Assembly (NCBI RefSeq): GCF_016461825.1
Contig: NZ_JAEMNU010000037.1
Span: forward strand, 287,324-351,323
Source of the DNA: Rugamonas violacea
Lineage (GTDB): Bacteria; Pseudomonadota; Gammaproteobacteria; Burkholderiales; Burkholderiaceae_D
Direction of reading: 5' to 3'
DNA: 64,000 nt
Shown: piece by piece, positions 56,814 through 64,000 of the stretch
Layout: every line of letters starts with the position of its first letter
Position numbering within the stretch: the stretch's first letter is position 1
The notes under the pieces: generated by a model
Seen by the model: only the letters and a program-made list of their open reading frames with translations
What the model was told of the DNA's origin: nothing
The model's database searches: none
Translations under genes and position numbers: made by a program

Positions 56814-59084
56814 ATGGACAAGATGACCGATCACCGACCCGCAGCCGGGCCCGCGCTCAAGTTGGCCGCCCTGGCGCCGCTGGCGGCGCAATTGCTGCAA
56901 CTGCTGCTCCTGCTGTTGTGCGTCGCGCTGCTGGCTTCCGCGCCGGCGCGCGCCACCGTCTACGACGCCGAATTGTCGGCGCAATTGCTGCACGGCGAAG
57001 ACCTGTGCGCCGCCGCCCCCTGCCGCGAGGTCATGCCGGCGGCCCAGCAATTCTCCAAGCGCAAGGGCTCGCCCAGCTACGTCGAGGCCTACGCCGTCGA
57101 CGCCGGCAAGCAGCGCCTGGTCGGCTACGTCTTCCTGTCGACCGACGTGGTCGACATTCCCGCCTACTCGGGCAAGCCGGTGGTCACCCTGATCGGCATG
57201 GACACGAGCGGCATCATCAGCGGCGTGCGCGTGCTCAAGCATTCCGAGCCGATTCTGCTGGCCGGCATCCCCGAGTCGGCCTTGCTCAAATTCATCGGCC
57301 AGTACGTCGGCAAGTCGGCCGACGCCAAGCTGGTCATCGGCCAGGGCCAGCAGGACGGCGGCGCCATCGGCCTGGACGCCATCAGCGGCGCCACCGTCAC
57401 CGCCATCGCCGAGAATCAGGTGATCTCGCGCAGCGCCTACGAGATCGGCCGCCAGGTCGGCATCATCAAGAGCACGCCGCGTCCGCCGGCCCGCTTCACG
57501 CCGCTGCGCGACCAGCTCAGCTGGGCCGAGCTGCTCAAGGAGGGCAGCGTGCAGAGCCTGCTGGTGCCGGCCGGCGAGGTCGACGCCAAGGACCCGTCGC
57601 AGCCGTATATGGAACTGCACTTCGGCTACCTCAACGTGCCGTCGGTCGGCGTCAGCCTGCTCGGCCAGCATGGCTACGAGCGCCTGATGCAGGACTTGAA
57701 GCCGGACGAGCACGCCATCTTCATCATCGCCACCGGGCAGGAATCGTTCAAGGGTTCAGGCTTCGTGCGCGGCGGCATCTACGACCGCGTGCAAGTGCGC
57801 CAGGACCCGGTCACCTTCACCTTCCGCGACACCGACTACCTCAACCTCTACCACCTGCAACCGGCCGACGCGCCCGGTTTCAAGGAGTCGGCCATCTTCA
57901 TCGTCCGCTCGGCCGACTTCAACCCGGCCTGGCCGTGGCAGTTGACGGTTCTGGCCAACAAGTCGGACAAGGAAAACGGCGTCAAGACCTTCGTCCACTT
58001 CGACCAGGAACTGTGGCTGCCGGCCCGCTATCTGGAGGGCGGCCGTCCCCACGTCGAGCGGCCGCAGGCGGCCTGGAAGGGCGTCTGGGCCAACCAGAAA
58101 ATCGAGATCGCGCTGTTCGGCCTGATCCTCGCCTTCGCCGCCTTCATGTACTCGCGCCGCGACTGGCTGGTGCGCCGTTCCAGCCGCAAACACAAGCCGT
58201 GGATCGCCGTGCCGCGCCATCTGCTGTGGATCGCCAGCGTCGGCTTCCTCGGCTTCTACCTGAAGGCGCAGCCCAGCATCACCCAGGTGATGACGTGGTT
58301 CCATTCCATCCTGCACCAATGGAAGTGGGAACTGTTCCTGTCCGATCCCTTCATCTTCGTGTTCTGGTGGTTCATCATCATTTCCGTCGCGCTGTGGGGG
58401 CGGGGCGTGTTCTGCGGCTGGTTGTGCCCCTTCGGCTCGCTGCAACAACTGGCGCTGAGCCTGGGCAAGCGCATCGGCCTGAAGCGCTTCCAGAGCCTGT
58501 TGCCCAAGCGCGTGCATGACAAGCTCAAGTGGATCAAGTACGGCGTCTTCTTCGTGCTGCTGGGCGTGTCTTTCTATTCGATGGAAACGGCCGAGCACCT
58601 GGCCGAGATCGAGCCGTTCAAGACCACCTTCCTGGTCGGCGTGTGGAACCGCACGTGGCCGTTCTGGCTGTTCATCGGCGCCATCCTCGGCTGGTCATTT
58701 TTCAGCGAGCGGCCGTATTGCAAGTATATTTGCCCGCTCGGCGCCGGTCTGGCGATCCCCAGCAAGCTGCGCCTGTTCGGCCTCAAGCGCAAGCAGGAGT
58801 GCAGCACCTGCCACGCCTGCGCCTCCGGCTGCGGTTCGCACGCCATCGACGCGGCCGGCAAGATCGACCAGACCGAGTGCATGCAATGTCTCGACTGCAT
58901 GATTTTGTATTATGACGACCACGCCTGTCCGCCGCTGGTGAAGGAGCGCAAAACGCGCGAGAAGAGCGGCCAGCCGCTGACCGCCATCAATGGCGCCGGC
59001 TACTTCATTTCGCTAGCCAGCGTGCGGCGGAACCTGGCGGACAAGAACGCCGAGCTGATCGCCCGCCACGGCGTGCGGGACTGA
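56814..59084 (+). CDS. nosR: NosR, FMN and iron-sulfur membrane protein for N2O reduction
   Basis: 756 aa polytopic flavoprotein needed for nosZ expression or electron supply. A signal/membrane segment (about 15-45) is followed by a periplasmic FMN-binding domain (about 90-190; DAISGATVTA). Membrane helices occupy about 425-650, with two CxxxCP motifs (CGWLCPFGSLQ and CKYICPLGAG). C-terminal 4Fe-4S motifs are CSTCHACASGC and CMQCLDCM. ATG 56814 is used; the frame continues upstream to 56706 over sequence unlike NosR. The nosD frame opens two bases after the stop. Confidence 0.94.
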   Translation: MDKMTDHRPAAGPALKLAALAPLAAQLLQLLLLLLCVALLASAPARATVYDAELSAQLLHGEDLCAAAPCREVMPAAQQFSKRKGSPSYVEAYAVDAGKQRLVGYVFLSTDVVDIPAYSGKPVVTLIGMDTSGIISGVRVLKHSEPILLAGIPESALLKFIGQYVGKSADAKLVIGQGQQDGGAIGLDAISGATVTAIAENQVISRSAYEIGRQVGIIKSTPRPPARFTPLRDQLSWAELLKEGSVQSLLVPAGEVDAKDPSQPYMELHFGYLNVPSVGVSLLGQHGYERLMQDLKPDEHAIFIIATGQESFKGSGFVRGGIYDRVQVRQDPVTFTFRDTDYLNLYHLQPADAPGFKESAIFIVRSADFNPAWPWQLTVLANKSDKENGVKTFVHFDQELWLPARYLEGGRPHVERPQAAWKGVWANQKIEIALFGLILAFAAFMYSRRDWLVRRSSRKHKPWIAVPRHLLWIASVGFLGFYLKAQPSITQVMTWFHSILHQWKWELFLSDPFIFVFWWFIIISVALWGRGVFCGWLCPFGSLQQLALSLGKRIGLKRFQSLLPKRVHDKLKWIKYGVFFVLLGVSFYSMETAEHLAEIEPFKTTFLVGVWNRTWPFWLFIGAILGWSFFSERPYCKYICPLGAGLAIPSKLRLFGLKRKQECSTCHACASGCGSHAIDAAGKIDQTECMQCLDCMILYYDDHACPPLVKERKTREKSGQPLTAINGAGYFISLASVRRNLADKNAELIARHGVRD

Positions 59085-59086
59085 GC

Positions 59087-60481
59087 ATGACGACTCCCTG
59101 CTGCCACCATGTTACCGAGCCGGGATGCCGGCGGCGCTTGGCAATCCCCAAGGCCAAGAGCCGGGGTCGGACCCCGTGGGGTCCGACCCCAGATTTGCGC
59201 CTTTGGGGTAGGCTCGGGGGGCAGCTGAGATTGGCGGCGTTCTCCATTCTGGCCGCGCTGCTGGGCATGGCTTCGGCCGGCGCCGGCGCGGCCGTGCTGC
59301 GGGTGGCGCCGGGCGAGTCCATCGGCGCCGCCGTGGCGCGCGCCAAGGCCGGCGACACGGTGCGCGTGCCGGCCGGCGAGTATGTCGAGCATCTGTTGAT
59401 CGACAAGCCGCTGACCTTGGAGGGCGTCGGCCGCGCCATCATCAGCGGCGGCCAGCAGGGCGACGTGATCCGCGTGCGCGCGGCCGACGTGACAATACGC
59501 GGCCTGCGCGTCCGCGACAGTGGCAGCGACCTGACGGCGCAGAACGCCGGCATCTACTTCGAACCCGGCTCGCACCGCGCCGCCGTGCGCGACTGCACGC
59601 TGTCCTACAACCTGTTCGGCATCTGGATGGAAAACCTGAAGGATGGCCGGGTCGAACGCAACACCATCACCGGCAAGCGCGACCTGCTGTCGGCGGCGCG
59701 CGGCAACGGCATCCAGGTCTACAACACCAGCGGCGCCAAGATCCTCGACAACAACATCAGCTTCACCCGCGACGGCATCTACGTCGACGTGTCGACCGAC
59801 GCCCTGTTCCGTGGCAACAAGATCCACCACCTGCGCTACGGCACGCACTACATGAACACCAACCACAGCACCTGGGAATACAACGAGTCCTACCTGAACC
59901 GGGGCGGACTGGCGCTGATGGAGGTGCGCCATTTGATCGTGCGACACAACCTGGCCTGGGGCAATAGCGACCACGGCATCATGCTGCGCACCATCGAGGA
60001 TTCCACCATCGAGGACAACGTGGTGCAGGGCAACGGGCGCGGCTTCTTCATCTACGACGCCGAGTACAACGTGCTGCGCCGCAACCTGGTGGTGGGCAAC
60101 CGCGTCGGCGTGCACCTGACCGCCGGCTCGGCCAACAACCTGGTCGACGGCAACGACTTCATCGGCAATCAGGAACAAATCAAATACGTCGCCTCGCGCG
60201 ACGTGCAATGGGGCCGCACGCAGGGCAACTACTGGAGCAACTACAGCGGCTGGGACCAGGACAACGACGGCATCGGCGACGTGGCCTACGAGGCCAACGA
60301 CGTGGTCGACCGGCTCAACTGGCAATACCCGCTGCTCAAGCTGCTGATGTCCAGCCCGTCGGTACAGACGCTGCGCTTCGTGGCGCGCCAGTTCCCCGTG
60401 CTGCGCGCGCCCAGCATTGTCGACAAGCATCCGCGCATGCGGCCCGCATATCAGGATTGGAGGCGCTGGAGTGAGCAATAA
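59087..60481 (+). CDS. nosD: NosD, periplasmic CuZ-maturation protein
   Basis: Right-handed beta-helix protein (CASH/NosD repeats at about 80-400; DNNISFTRDGIYVD) that works with NosFY in CuZ assembly. 464 aa from the ATG two bases after nosR. The first 45 codons run through palindromic element copy 5 and do not look like NosD. The real signal peptide, LRLAAFSILAALLGMASAG, begins near residue 47. An in-frame TTG at 59231, nine bases after GGGGGG, may be the true start. It overlaps nosF by 11 bases. Confidence 0.92.
   Translation: MTTPCCHHVTEPGCRRRLAIPKAKSRGRTPWGPTPDLRLWGRLGGQLRLAAFSILAALLGMASAGAGAAVLRVAPGESIGAAVARAKAGDTVRVPAGEYVEHLLIDKPLTLEGVGRAIISGGQQGDVIRVRAADVTIRGLRVRDSGSDLTAQNAGIYFEPGSHRAAVRDCTLSYNLFGIWMENLKDGRVERNTITGKRDLLSAARGNGIQVYNTSGAKILDNNISFTRDGIYVDVSTDALFRGNKIHHLRYGTHYMNTNHSTWEYNESYLNRGGLALMEVRHLIVRHNLAWGNSDHGIMLRTIEDSTIEDNVVQGNGRGFFIYDAEYNVLRRNLVVGNRVGVHLTAGSANNLVDGNDFIGNQEQIKYVASRDVQWGRTQGNYWSNYSGWDQDNDGIGDVAYEANDVVDRLNWQYPLLKLLMSSPSVQTLRFVARQFPVLRAPSIVDKHPRMRPAYQDWRRWSEQ
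59146..59210 (-). repeat. Dispersed palindromic element, copy 5, inside the nosD reading frame
   Basis: GGGGTCGGACCCC (59163-59175) pairs with GGGGTCCGACCCC (59178-59190). The outer arms CCCCAAGGC (59146-59154) and GCCTTTGGGG (59199-59208) pair imperfectly. It is in reverse orientation relative to copies 1-4, and keeps the nosD frame open. Confidence 0.85.
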
Positions 60482-61406
60482 ACCCAAGGCGATCGAGGTC
60501 GCCCATGTCAGCAAACATTACGGCCAGATTGAGGCTCTGAACGACGTCAGCCTTGCCGTCGCGCCGGGCGAGATGTTCGGCCTGATCGGCCCCAACGGCG
60601 CCGGCAAGAGCACGCTGTTCAAGATGATGCTGGGGCTGGCCGCACCCACCGCCGGCGAGATCCGCGTGCACGGCGTGCGCATCGACGGCCGCGATTTCCG
60701 CCAAGTGCGGCGGCGTATCGGCTACCTGCCGGAAAGCTTCGTCACCTACGACAACCTGAGCGGGCTGGAGGTGCTGCACTTGTTCGCCGACCTCAAGCAG
60801 GTCGGCCGCGACGCCTGCGGCGCCTTGCTGGAGCGGGTCGGCCTGTCCGGCGCCGCCGGCCGGCGTGTGCGCGGCTATTCGAAGGGCATGCGCCAGCGGC
60901 TCGGCTTTGCCCAGGCGCTGCTCGGCAAGCCCGACCTGATCTTCCTCGACGAGCCGACCAACGGCCTCGACCCGCAGGGCATCCACGACTTTTACCAGAC
61001 CCTGCGCGAAGTGCAGGGGGAGGGCGCCACCATCATCATCACCTCGCACATCTTGGCCGAGATCCAGGAACGGGTCGACCACCTGGTCATTCTGCAGAGC
61101 GGCCGCATCGCCGCCCAGGGCACGCTGGCGCAACTGCGCGCCCAGCGCGTGATGCCCTCGCTGGTCGAGTTGACGGTGGCCGCCGCGCGGCAGCAGTCCT
61201 TGCGCGCCGCGCTGGCCGGCATGGACGGACTGGACATCGCCATGCACGACGACCAGGTGCGCATCTGCTGCCCGCCGGCGCAGAAGGTGGCCTTGTTGGC
61301 CGCGCTGTTCGCCGAGCAGGGCGCGGTGCGGCACATCACCATCCACGAGCCTTCGCTGGAAGATTTGTTCCTCGGCTACGGAGGGCGCCATGCACAAGCG
61401 CATTGA
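60471..61406 (+). CDS. nosF: NosF, ABC transporter ATP-binding protein
   Basis: 311 aa cytoplasmic ATPase partner of NosY and NosD. Walker A GPNGAGKST, signature YSKGMRQRLGFAQAL, Walker B LIFLDEPTNGLDP. The GTG at 60471 is chosen: GGAGG lies just upstream and the protein then begins SNKPKAIEVAHVSKHYG. It overlaps nosD by 11 bases and nosY by 17 bases, so the three are tightly coupled. Confidence 0.94.
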   Translation: MSNKPKAIEVAHVSKHYGQIEALNDVSLAVAPGEMFGLIGPNGAGKSTLFKMMLGLAAPTAGEIRVHGVRIDGRDFRQVRRRIGYLPESFVTYDNLSGLEVLHLFADLKQVGRDACGALLERVGLSGAAGRRVRGYSKGMRQRLGFAQALLGKPDLIFLDEPTNGLDPQGIHDFYQTLREVQGEGATIIITSHILAEIQERVDHLVILQSGRIAAQGTLAQLRAQRVMPSLVELTVAAARQQSLRAALAGMDGLDIAMHDDQVRICCPPAQKVALLAALFAEQGAVRHITIHEPSLEDLFLGYGGRHAQAH

Positions 61407-62214
61407 TTGGCGCCAGGTCGCCGTGTTGGCCGGCAAGGAATGCCGCGAACGCGTGCGCAACTGGTGGGTGCTGGCCGTCGCCGTCATCTTCGCCCTGTTC
61501 GCCCTGGCGATCGCCTATTTCGGCAGCGCCCAGCAGGGCGCCGTCGGCTTCCACGGCATCGACATCACCATCGCCAGCCTGGTCAGCCTGGTCATCTACC
61601 TGGTGCCGCTGATCGCCGTCATCCTCGGCTACGACGCCATCGTCGGCGAGCAGGAGCGCGGCTCGCTGGAGCTGCTGCTGTCGATGCCGATCACCCGCTT
61701 CGAGATTTTGCTCGGCAAGTTCCTCGGCCTGTCCGCCGCGCTGGCGGTGGCCACCACCGTGGGCTTCGGCGCCGGCCTGCTGCCGCTGTCCGCGCAGCTG
61801 GGACCGGACGACCTGTACCACTACGCCGGCTTCGTCGGCACGGCGGTGCTGATGGGCATGGCCTTCCTCAGCCTGGCGCTGTGCCTGTCGGTGATCGCCC
61901 AGGACCGCATGCGCGCCAGCGGCATGGCGATCGCCATGTGGTTCTTTTTCGTGCTGATCTTCGACCTGCTGCTGATGGGCCTGCTGGTGCTCAGCAACGG
62001 CAGCTTGGGCAGCGGCGTGTTCGCCGGTTTGCTGATGCTCAACCCGGCCGACGTGTTCCGCCTGCTGAACATTTTCAATTCCGAACAAGTGCAAACCATG
62101 TATGGCCTGGCCACCGTGATGCCCGACGGCCTGACCAATCCGCTGGTCCTGCTGGGCATCATGCTGGCCTGGATCGTCGCCCCCTTCCTACTCGCCAACT
62201 GGAGATTCAAATGA
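61390..62214 (+). CDS. nosY: NosY, ABC transporter permease
   Basis: 274 aa inner-membrane permease with about six helices (for example VLAVAVIFALFALAIAYFG and AMWFFFVLIFDLLLMGLL). The conserved GYDAIVGEQERGSLELLLS segment marks the NosY/ABC-2 group. With NosF and NosD it probably moves a sulfur species for CuZ. It overlaps nosL by four bases (ATGA). Confidence 0.94.
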   Translation: MHKRIDWRQVAVLAGKECRERVRNWWVLAVAVIFALFALAIAYFGSAQQGAVGFHGIDITIASLVSLVIYLVPLIAVILGYDAIVGEQERGSLELLLSMPITRFEILLGKFLGLSAALAVATTVGFGAGLLPLSAQLGPDDLYHYAGFVGTAVLMGMAFLSLALCLSVIAQDRMRASGMAIAMWFFFVLIFDLLLMGLLVLSNGSLGSGVFAGLLMLNPADVFRLLNIFNSEQVQTMYGLATVMPDGLTNPLVLLGIMLAWIVAPFLLANWRFK

Positions 62215-62753
62215 TTGCAACCCCACGCGCCGCCCGTGCGGCAACGCCCCGCCAGATGTGGGGCGGACTCCTGATGCTGGCCCTGCTGGGCGCCTGCAGC
62301 CATACCGCGCCGTCGGCGGTGGCGCAGGAACCGAACGCCGACACCGCCTGCGTGCTCGACGGCATGCTGTTGCAGGACTTCCCCGGCCCGAAAGGCCAGA
62401 TCGTCTACGCCGAGGGCAAGCCGGACTTCTTCTGCGACCTGATGGAACTGTTCACCACGTTGCGCACGCCGGAGCAAAAGCGCGCCGTCGCCGGCGCCTA
62501 CGTGCAAGACATGGGCAAGACCGACTGGGACCATCCCAAGGGCAACTGGATTCCCGCCAAGACGGCTTTCTTCGTGGTCGGCAGCAAGCTGCACGGCTCG
62601 ATGGGGCCGACCTTGGGCGCCTTCTCCAGCGCCGAGGAGGCCAATAAATTCATCCAGCAGCAGGGCGGCAAGCAGCTGCGCTTCGAGCAGGTGACGCCGG
62701 AGATGGCCGACCTGACCGGCGGCGTGATGCACGACAGCGGCATGTCGCACTAA
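62211..62753 (+). CDS. nosL: NosL, copper-binding lipoprotein
   Basis: 180 aa. Signal peptide with lipobox LLGAC (Cys29), so attached to a membrane. NosL is the Cu(I) chaperone for NosZ. The Cys of ACVLDGM (about 46-52) and the conserved Met/His region DWDHPKGNWIPA fit the family. It ends HDSGMSH, a further possible copper site. Confidence 0.92.
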   Translation: MIATPRAARAATPRQMWGGLLMLALLGACSHTAPSAVAQEPNADTACVLDGMLLQDFPGPKGQIVYAEGKPDFFCDLMELFTTLRTPEQKRAVAGAYVQDMGKTDWDHPKGNWIPAKTAFFVVGSKLHGSMGPTLGAFSSAEEANKFIQQQGGKQLRFEQVTPEMADLTGGVMHDSGMSH

Positions 62754-62762
62754 GGAGAAAAA

Positions 62763-63422
62763 ATGGACGGCATAACGAGATTGGACCAGACCGCGCAAGT
62801 GCCGCTGGACGAGGTGATGGACGAGGACGCCTTGCAGGCCCTGTTCGCCAAGACCAGTTACCAGCTGCGCGAAGCACGCAAGGCGCTGCTGCAGCGCTAC
62901 GCGGTCGACAGCGAGGAGGCCTTGCTGGCGCGCATAGTCGGCGGCGCCGTCGACACGCATCCGGCCTACGAGCACTACCTGAGCGCGCGCATCATCGAGC
63001 AGACCCGCGACCAAGTGCGCGCCGAGCTGGCCGCCCATATCGCCGACGGCGTGCGGGCCGAGTTGCCGGCGCTGAGCGCCCACCTGCGCTTCAAGCACCA
63101 GCTGGAGGCGCGGTACGCGGCGCGTCTGGCCGAGCCGGTGCGCATGGCGCAAGACGCCTTGCTGCTGGCCTTCGACAACGGCCTGCTGCTGGAGGTGCGC
63201 TACTTCAGCCGCCAGGAGCATTCGATCATCTGGTGCTGGGGCGAGGCCGAGTGCCGGCTCGACACGGCGCCGGGCACGCCCGCCGCCGCCGTCGCCGCCA
63301 CGATCGCCGCCACGGCGGACGGCGACCCGTGGCAACACTTTGCCGCCGTACTGGAGTCGCTGCTGGCCGACCCCTTGGCCGATCCGCTGGCCTACATCGC
63401 CGCACCACTGAACGCCGCCTGA
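62763..63422 (+). CDS. Unidentified protein in the nos cluster
   Basis: 219 aa, with a strong AAGGAG ribosome site nine bases after the nosL stop, so clearly part of the unit. Mostly alpha-helical by appearance with Leu/Ala/Arg-rich segments at about 20-135, then a short beta-like stretch (LLLEVRYFSRQEHSIIWCWG). No signal peptide, heme motif or metal site is evident. I do not recognise the family. A cytoplasmic accessory or regulatory role in N2O reduction is inference from position only. Confidence 0.8.
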   Translation: MDGITRLDQTAQVPLDEVMDEDALQALFAKTSYQLREARKALLQRYAVDSEEALLARIVGGAVDTHPAYEHYLSARIIEQTRDQVRAELAAHIADGVRAELPALSAHLRFKHQLEARYAARLAEPVRMAQDALLLAFDNGLLLEVRYFSRQEHSIIWCWGEAECRLDTAPGTPAAAVAATIAATADGDPWQHFAAVLESLLADPLADPLAYIAAPLNAA

Positions 63423-63461
63423 ACCCGGCATCAATTTTTAGACCGATAGAGGAATCACATC

Positions 63462-63905
63462 ATGAAGAGCTACAAACTACTCCCCGTCCTGCTCGCCATC
63501 GCCCTGGCCGCCTGCGGCCAAAAAACCGAGGCACCCGCTGCGGCATCGGCATCGGCGGCAGCGGAGGTTCCAGCGGCCGCGCCGGCGGCAGCGCCAGCAG
63601 CGGCATCGGCGGCAGCCCCTGCAGCGGCCGCCGCCGCCGGTCCGGCACCGAGCGCGGCCGACCTGGCCTCCGGCGAGAAGATCTACACCGCCACCTGCCT
63701 GGCGTGCCACGGCGCCGGCGTGCTGGGCGCGCCGAAGTTCGGCGACAAGGCGCTGTGGACGCCGCGCGTGGCCAAGGGCATGGAGGTGCTCTACACCAAC
63801 GGCATCAACGGCTTCAACATGATGCCGCCCAAAGGCGGCAACGCCACGCTGAAGGACGCCGAGTTGAAACAGGCGATCGACTATATGGTCAACGCGGTGC
63901 GCTGA
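63462..63905 (+). CDS. Lipoprotein cytochrome c of the nos cluster
   Basis: 147 aa. Lipobox ALAAC (Cys18), then an Ala/Pro-rich linker (about 24-66), then a c5/class I cytochrome domain with CLACH (Cys79, Cys82, His83) and a likely Met ligand in MMPPKGG. The long tether suits a membrane-bound electron carrier that reaches NosZ. Last complete gene of the window, 39 bases after the unknown gene. Confidence 0.9.
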   Translation: MKSYKLLPVLLAIALAACGQKTEAPAAASASAAAEVPAAAPAAAPAAASAAAPAAAAAAGPAPSAADLASGEKIYTATCLACHGAGVLGAPKFGDKALWTPRVAKGMEVLYTNGINGFNMMPPKGGNATLKDAELKQAIDYMVNAVR

Positions 63906-63941
63906 GCGGCAAGCGCCTGAGTGGTCGGCGGACCTAGCAAA

Positions 63942-64000
63942 GCCAAGTTGCCGGCGGCCACAAAACCACCCACAGGCGTAGAGCCGGGGGGGGGGGGGGG
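63942..64000 (-). repeat. Dispersed palindromic element, copy 6, cut off at a poly-G contig end
   Basis: Reverse orientation. GCCGGCGGCCACAAAACCAC matches the tail of copy 3, CCCACAGGC is the outer arm, and GAGCC leads into the inner stem. The expected GGGGTCGGACCC is replaced by 15 G residues (63986-64000), most likely a sequencing artefact. Confidence 0.7.

Noticed and set aside
54714..57713. A 999-codon minus-strand frame across nosZ and nosR
   Set aside because: Antisense shadow of conserved coding sequence with biased composition.

Overview
The window looks like chromosome from a high-GC betaproteobacterium of the Burkholderiales, most likely an Oxalobacteraceae member (Massilia/Duganella type). 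The grounds are the strong G/C preference at third codon positions, the presence of both hprK and rapZ beside ptsN, the lptCAB-rpoN-hpf block, the DUF971-ubiE-Tim44-ubiJ-ubiB-fmdB-DUF502-aspS-nudB-clsB run, and the palindromic GGGGTCGGACCC elements. The genus is inference. The last 15 bases are a G run inside one of these elements and look like a contig end rather than biology.

Layout. 0-9 kb: end of an unidentified gene, a DUF484-GGDEF diguanylate cyclase, a KefB/C-type antiporter (minus), then kdsD-kdsC-lptC-lptA-lptB-rpoN-hpf, which makes Kdo, exports LPS and supplies sigma-54 and the hibernation factor. 9-17 kb: a serine/threonine dehydratase, a 3-hydroxyisobutyryl-CoA hydrolase-like protein, the inverted ptsN-hprK-rapZ block, queF and ilvA. 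17-23 kb: a DedA-like membrane protein, a 1341-residue FAD/Fe-S oxidase, a HIT protein and a DUF971 protein. 23-35 kb: a higBA toxin-antitoxin pair followed by the ubiquinone genes ubiE, ubiJ and ubiB with a Tim44-like gene, then housekeeping genes to clsB and an Hsp15-like S4 protein. Here a DUF4160 gene has been destroyed by a palindromic element, leaving a solo DUF2442 gene.

35-45 kb: azoR with a divergent LysR regulator, then a TetR regulator and a fatty-acid beta-oxidation cluster (acyl-CoA dehydrogenase, FadN-type dehydrogenase/hydratase, thioesterase, thiolase, enoyl-CoA hydratase). 45-50 kb is an accessory zone of less extreme base composition: an orphan RsbRD-type histidine kinase, a rearranged hipA remnant, a membrane-anchored alpha/beta hydrolase of unknown function, and a YjjJ/HipH-type HipA kinase. 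50-54.4 kb: a Fur-box-controlled FecI-FecR-TonB receptor iron-uptake set.

54.6-64 kb: a nitrous oxide reductase cluster in the order nosZ-nosR-nosD-nosF-nosY-nosL, an unknown gene and a lipoprotein cytochrome c. NosZ is clade I by its catalytic motifs, but its Tat signal ends in a lipobox-like LAAC. Together with lipoprotein NosL and the lipoprotein cytochrome c this suggests a membrane-tethered N2O reductase. Palindromic elements interrupt this cluster between nosZ and nosR and at the nosR/nosD junction, where the element is translated in frame.

No rRNA, tRNA, complete insertion sequence, CRISPR array or prophage was seen.
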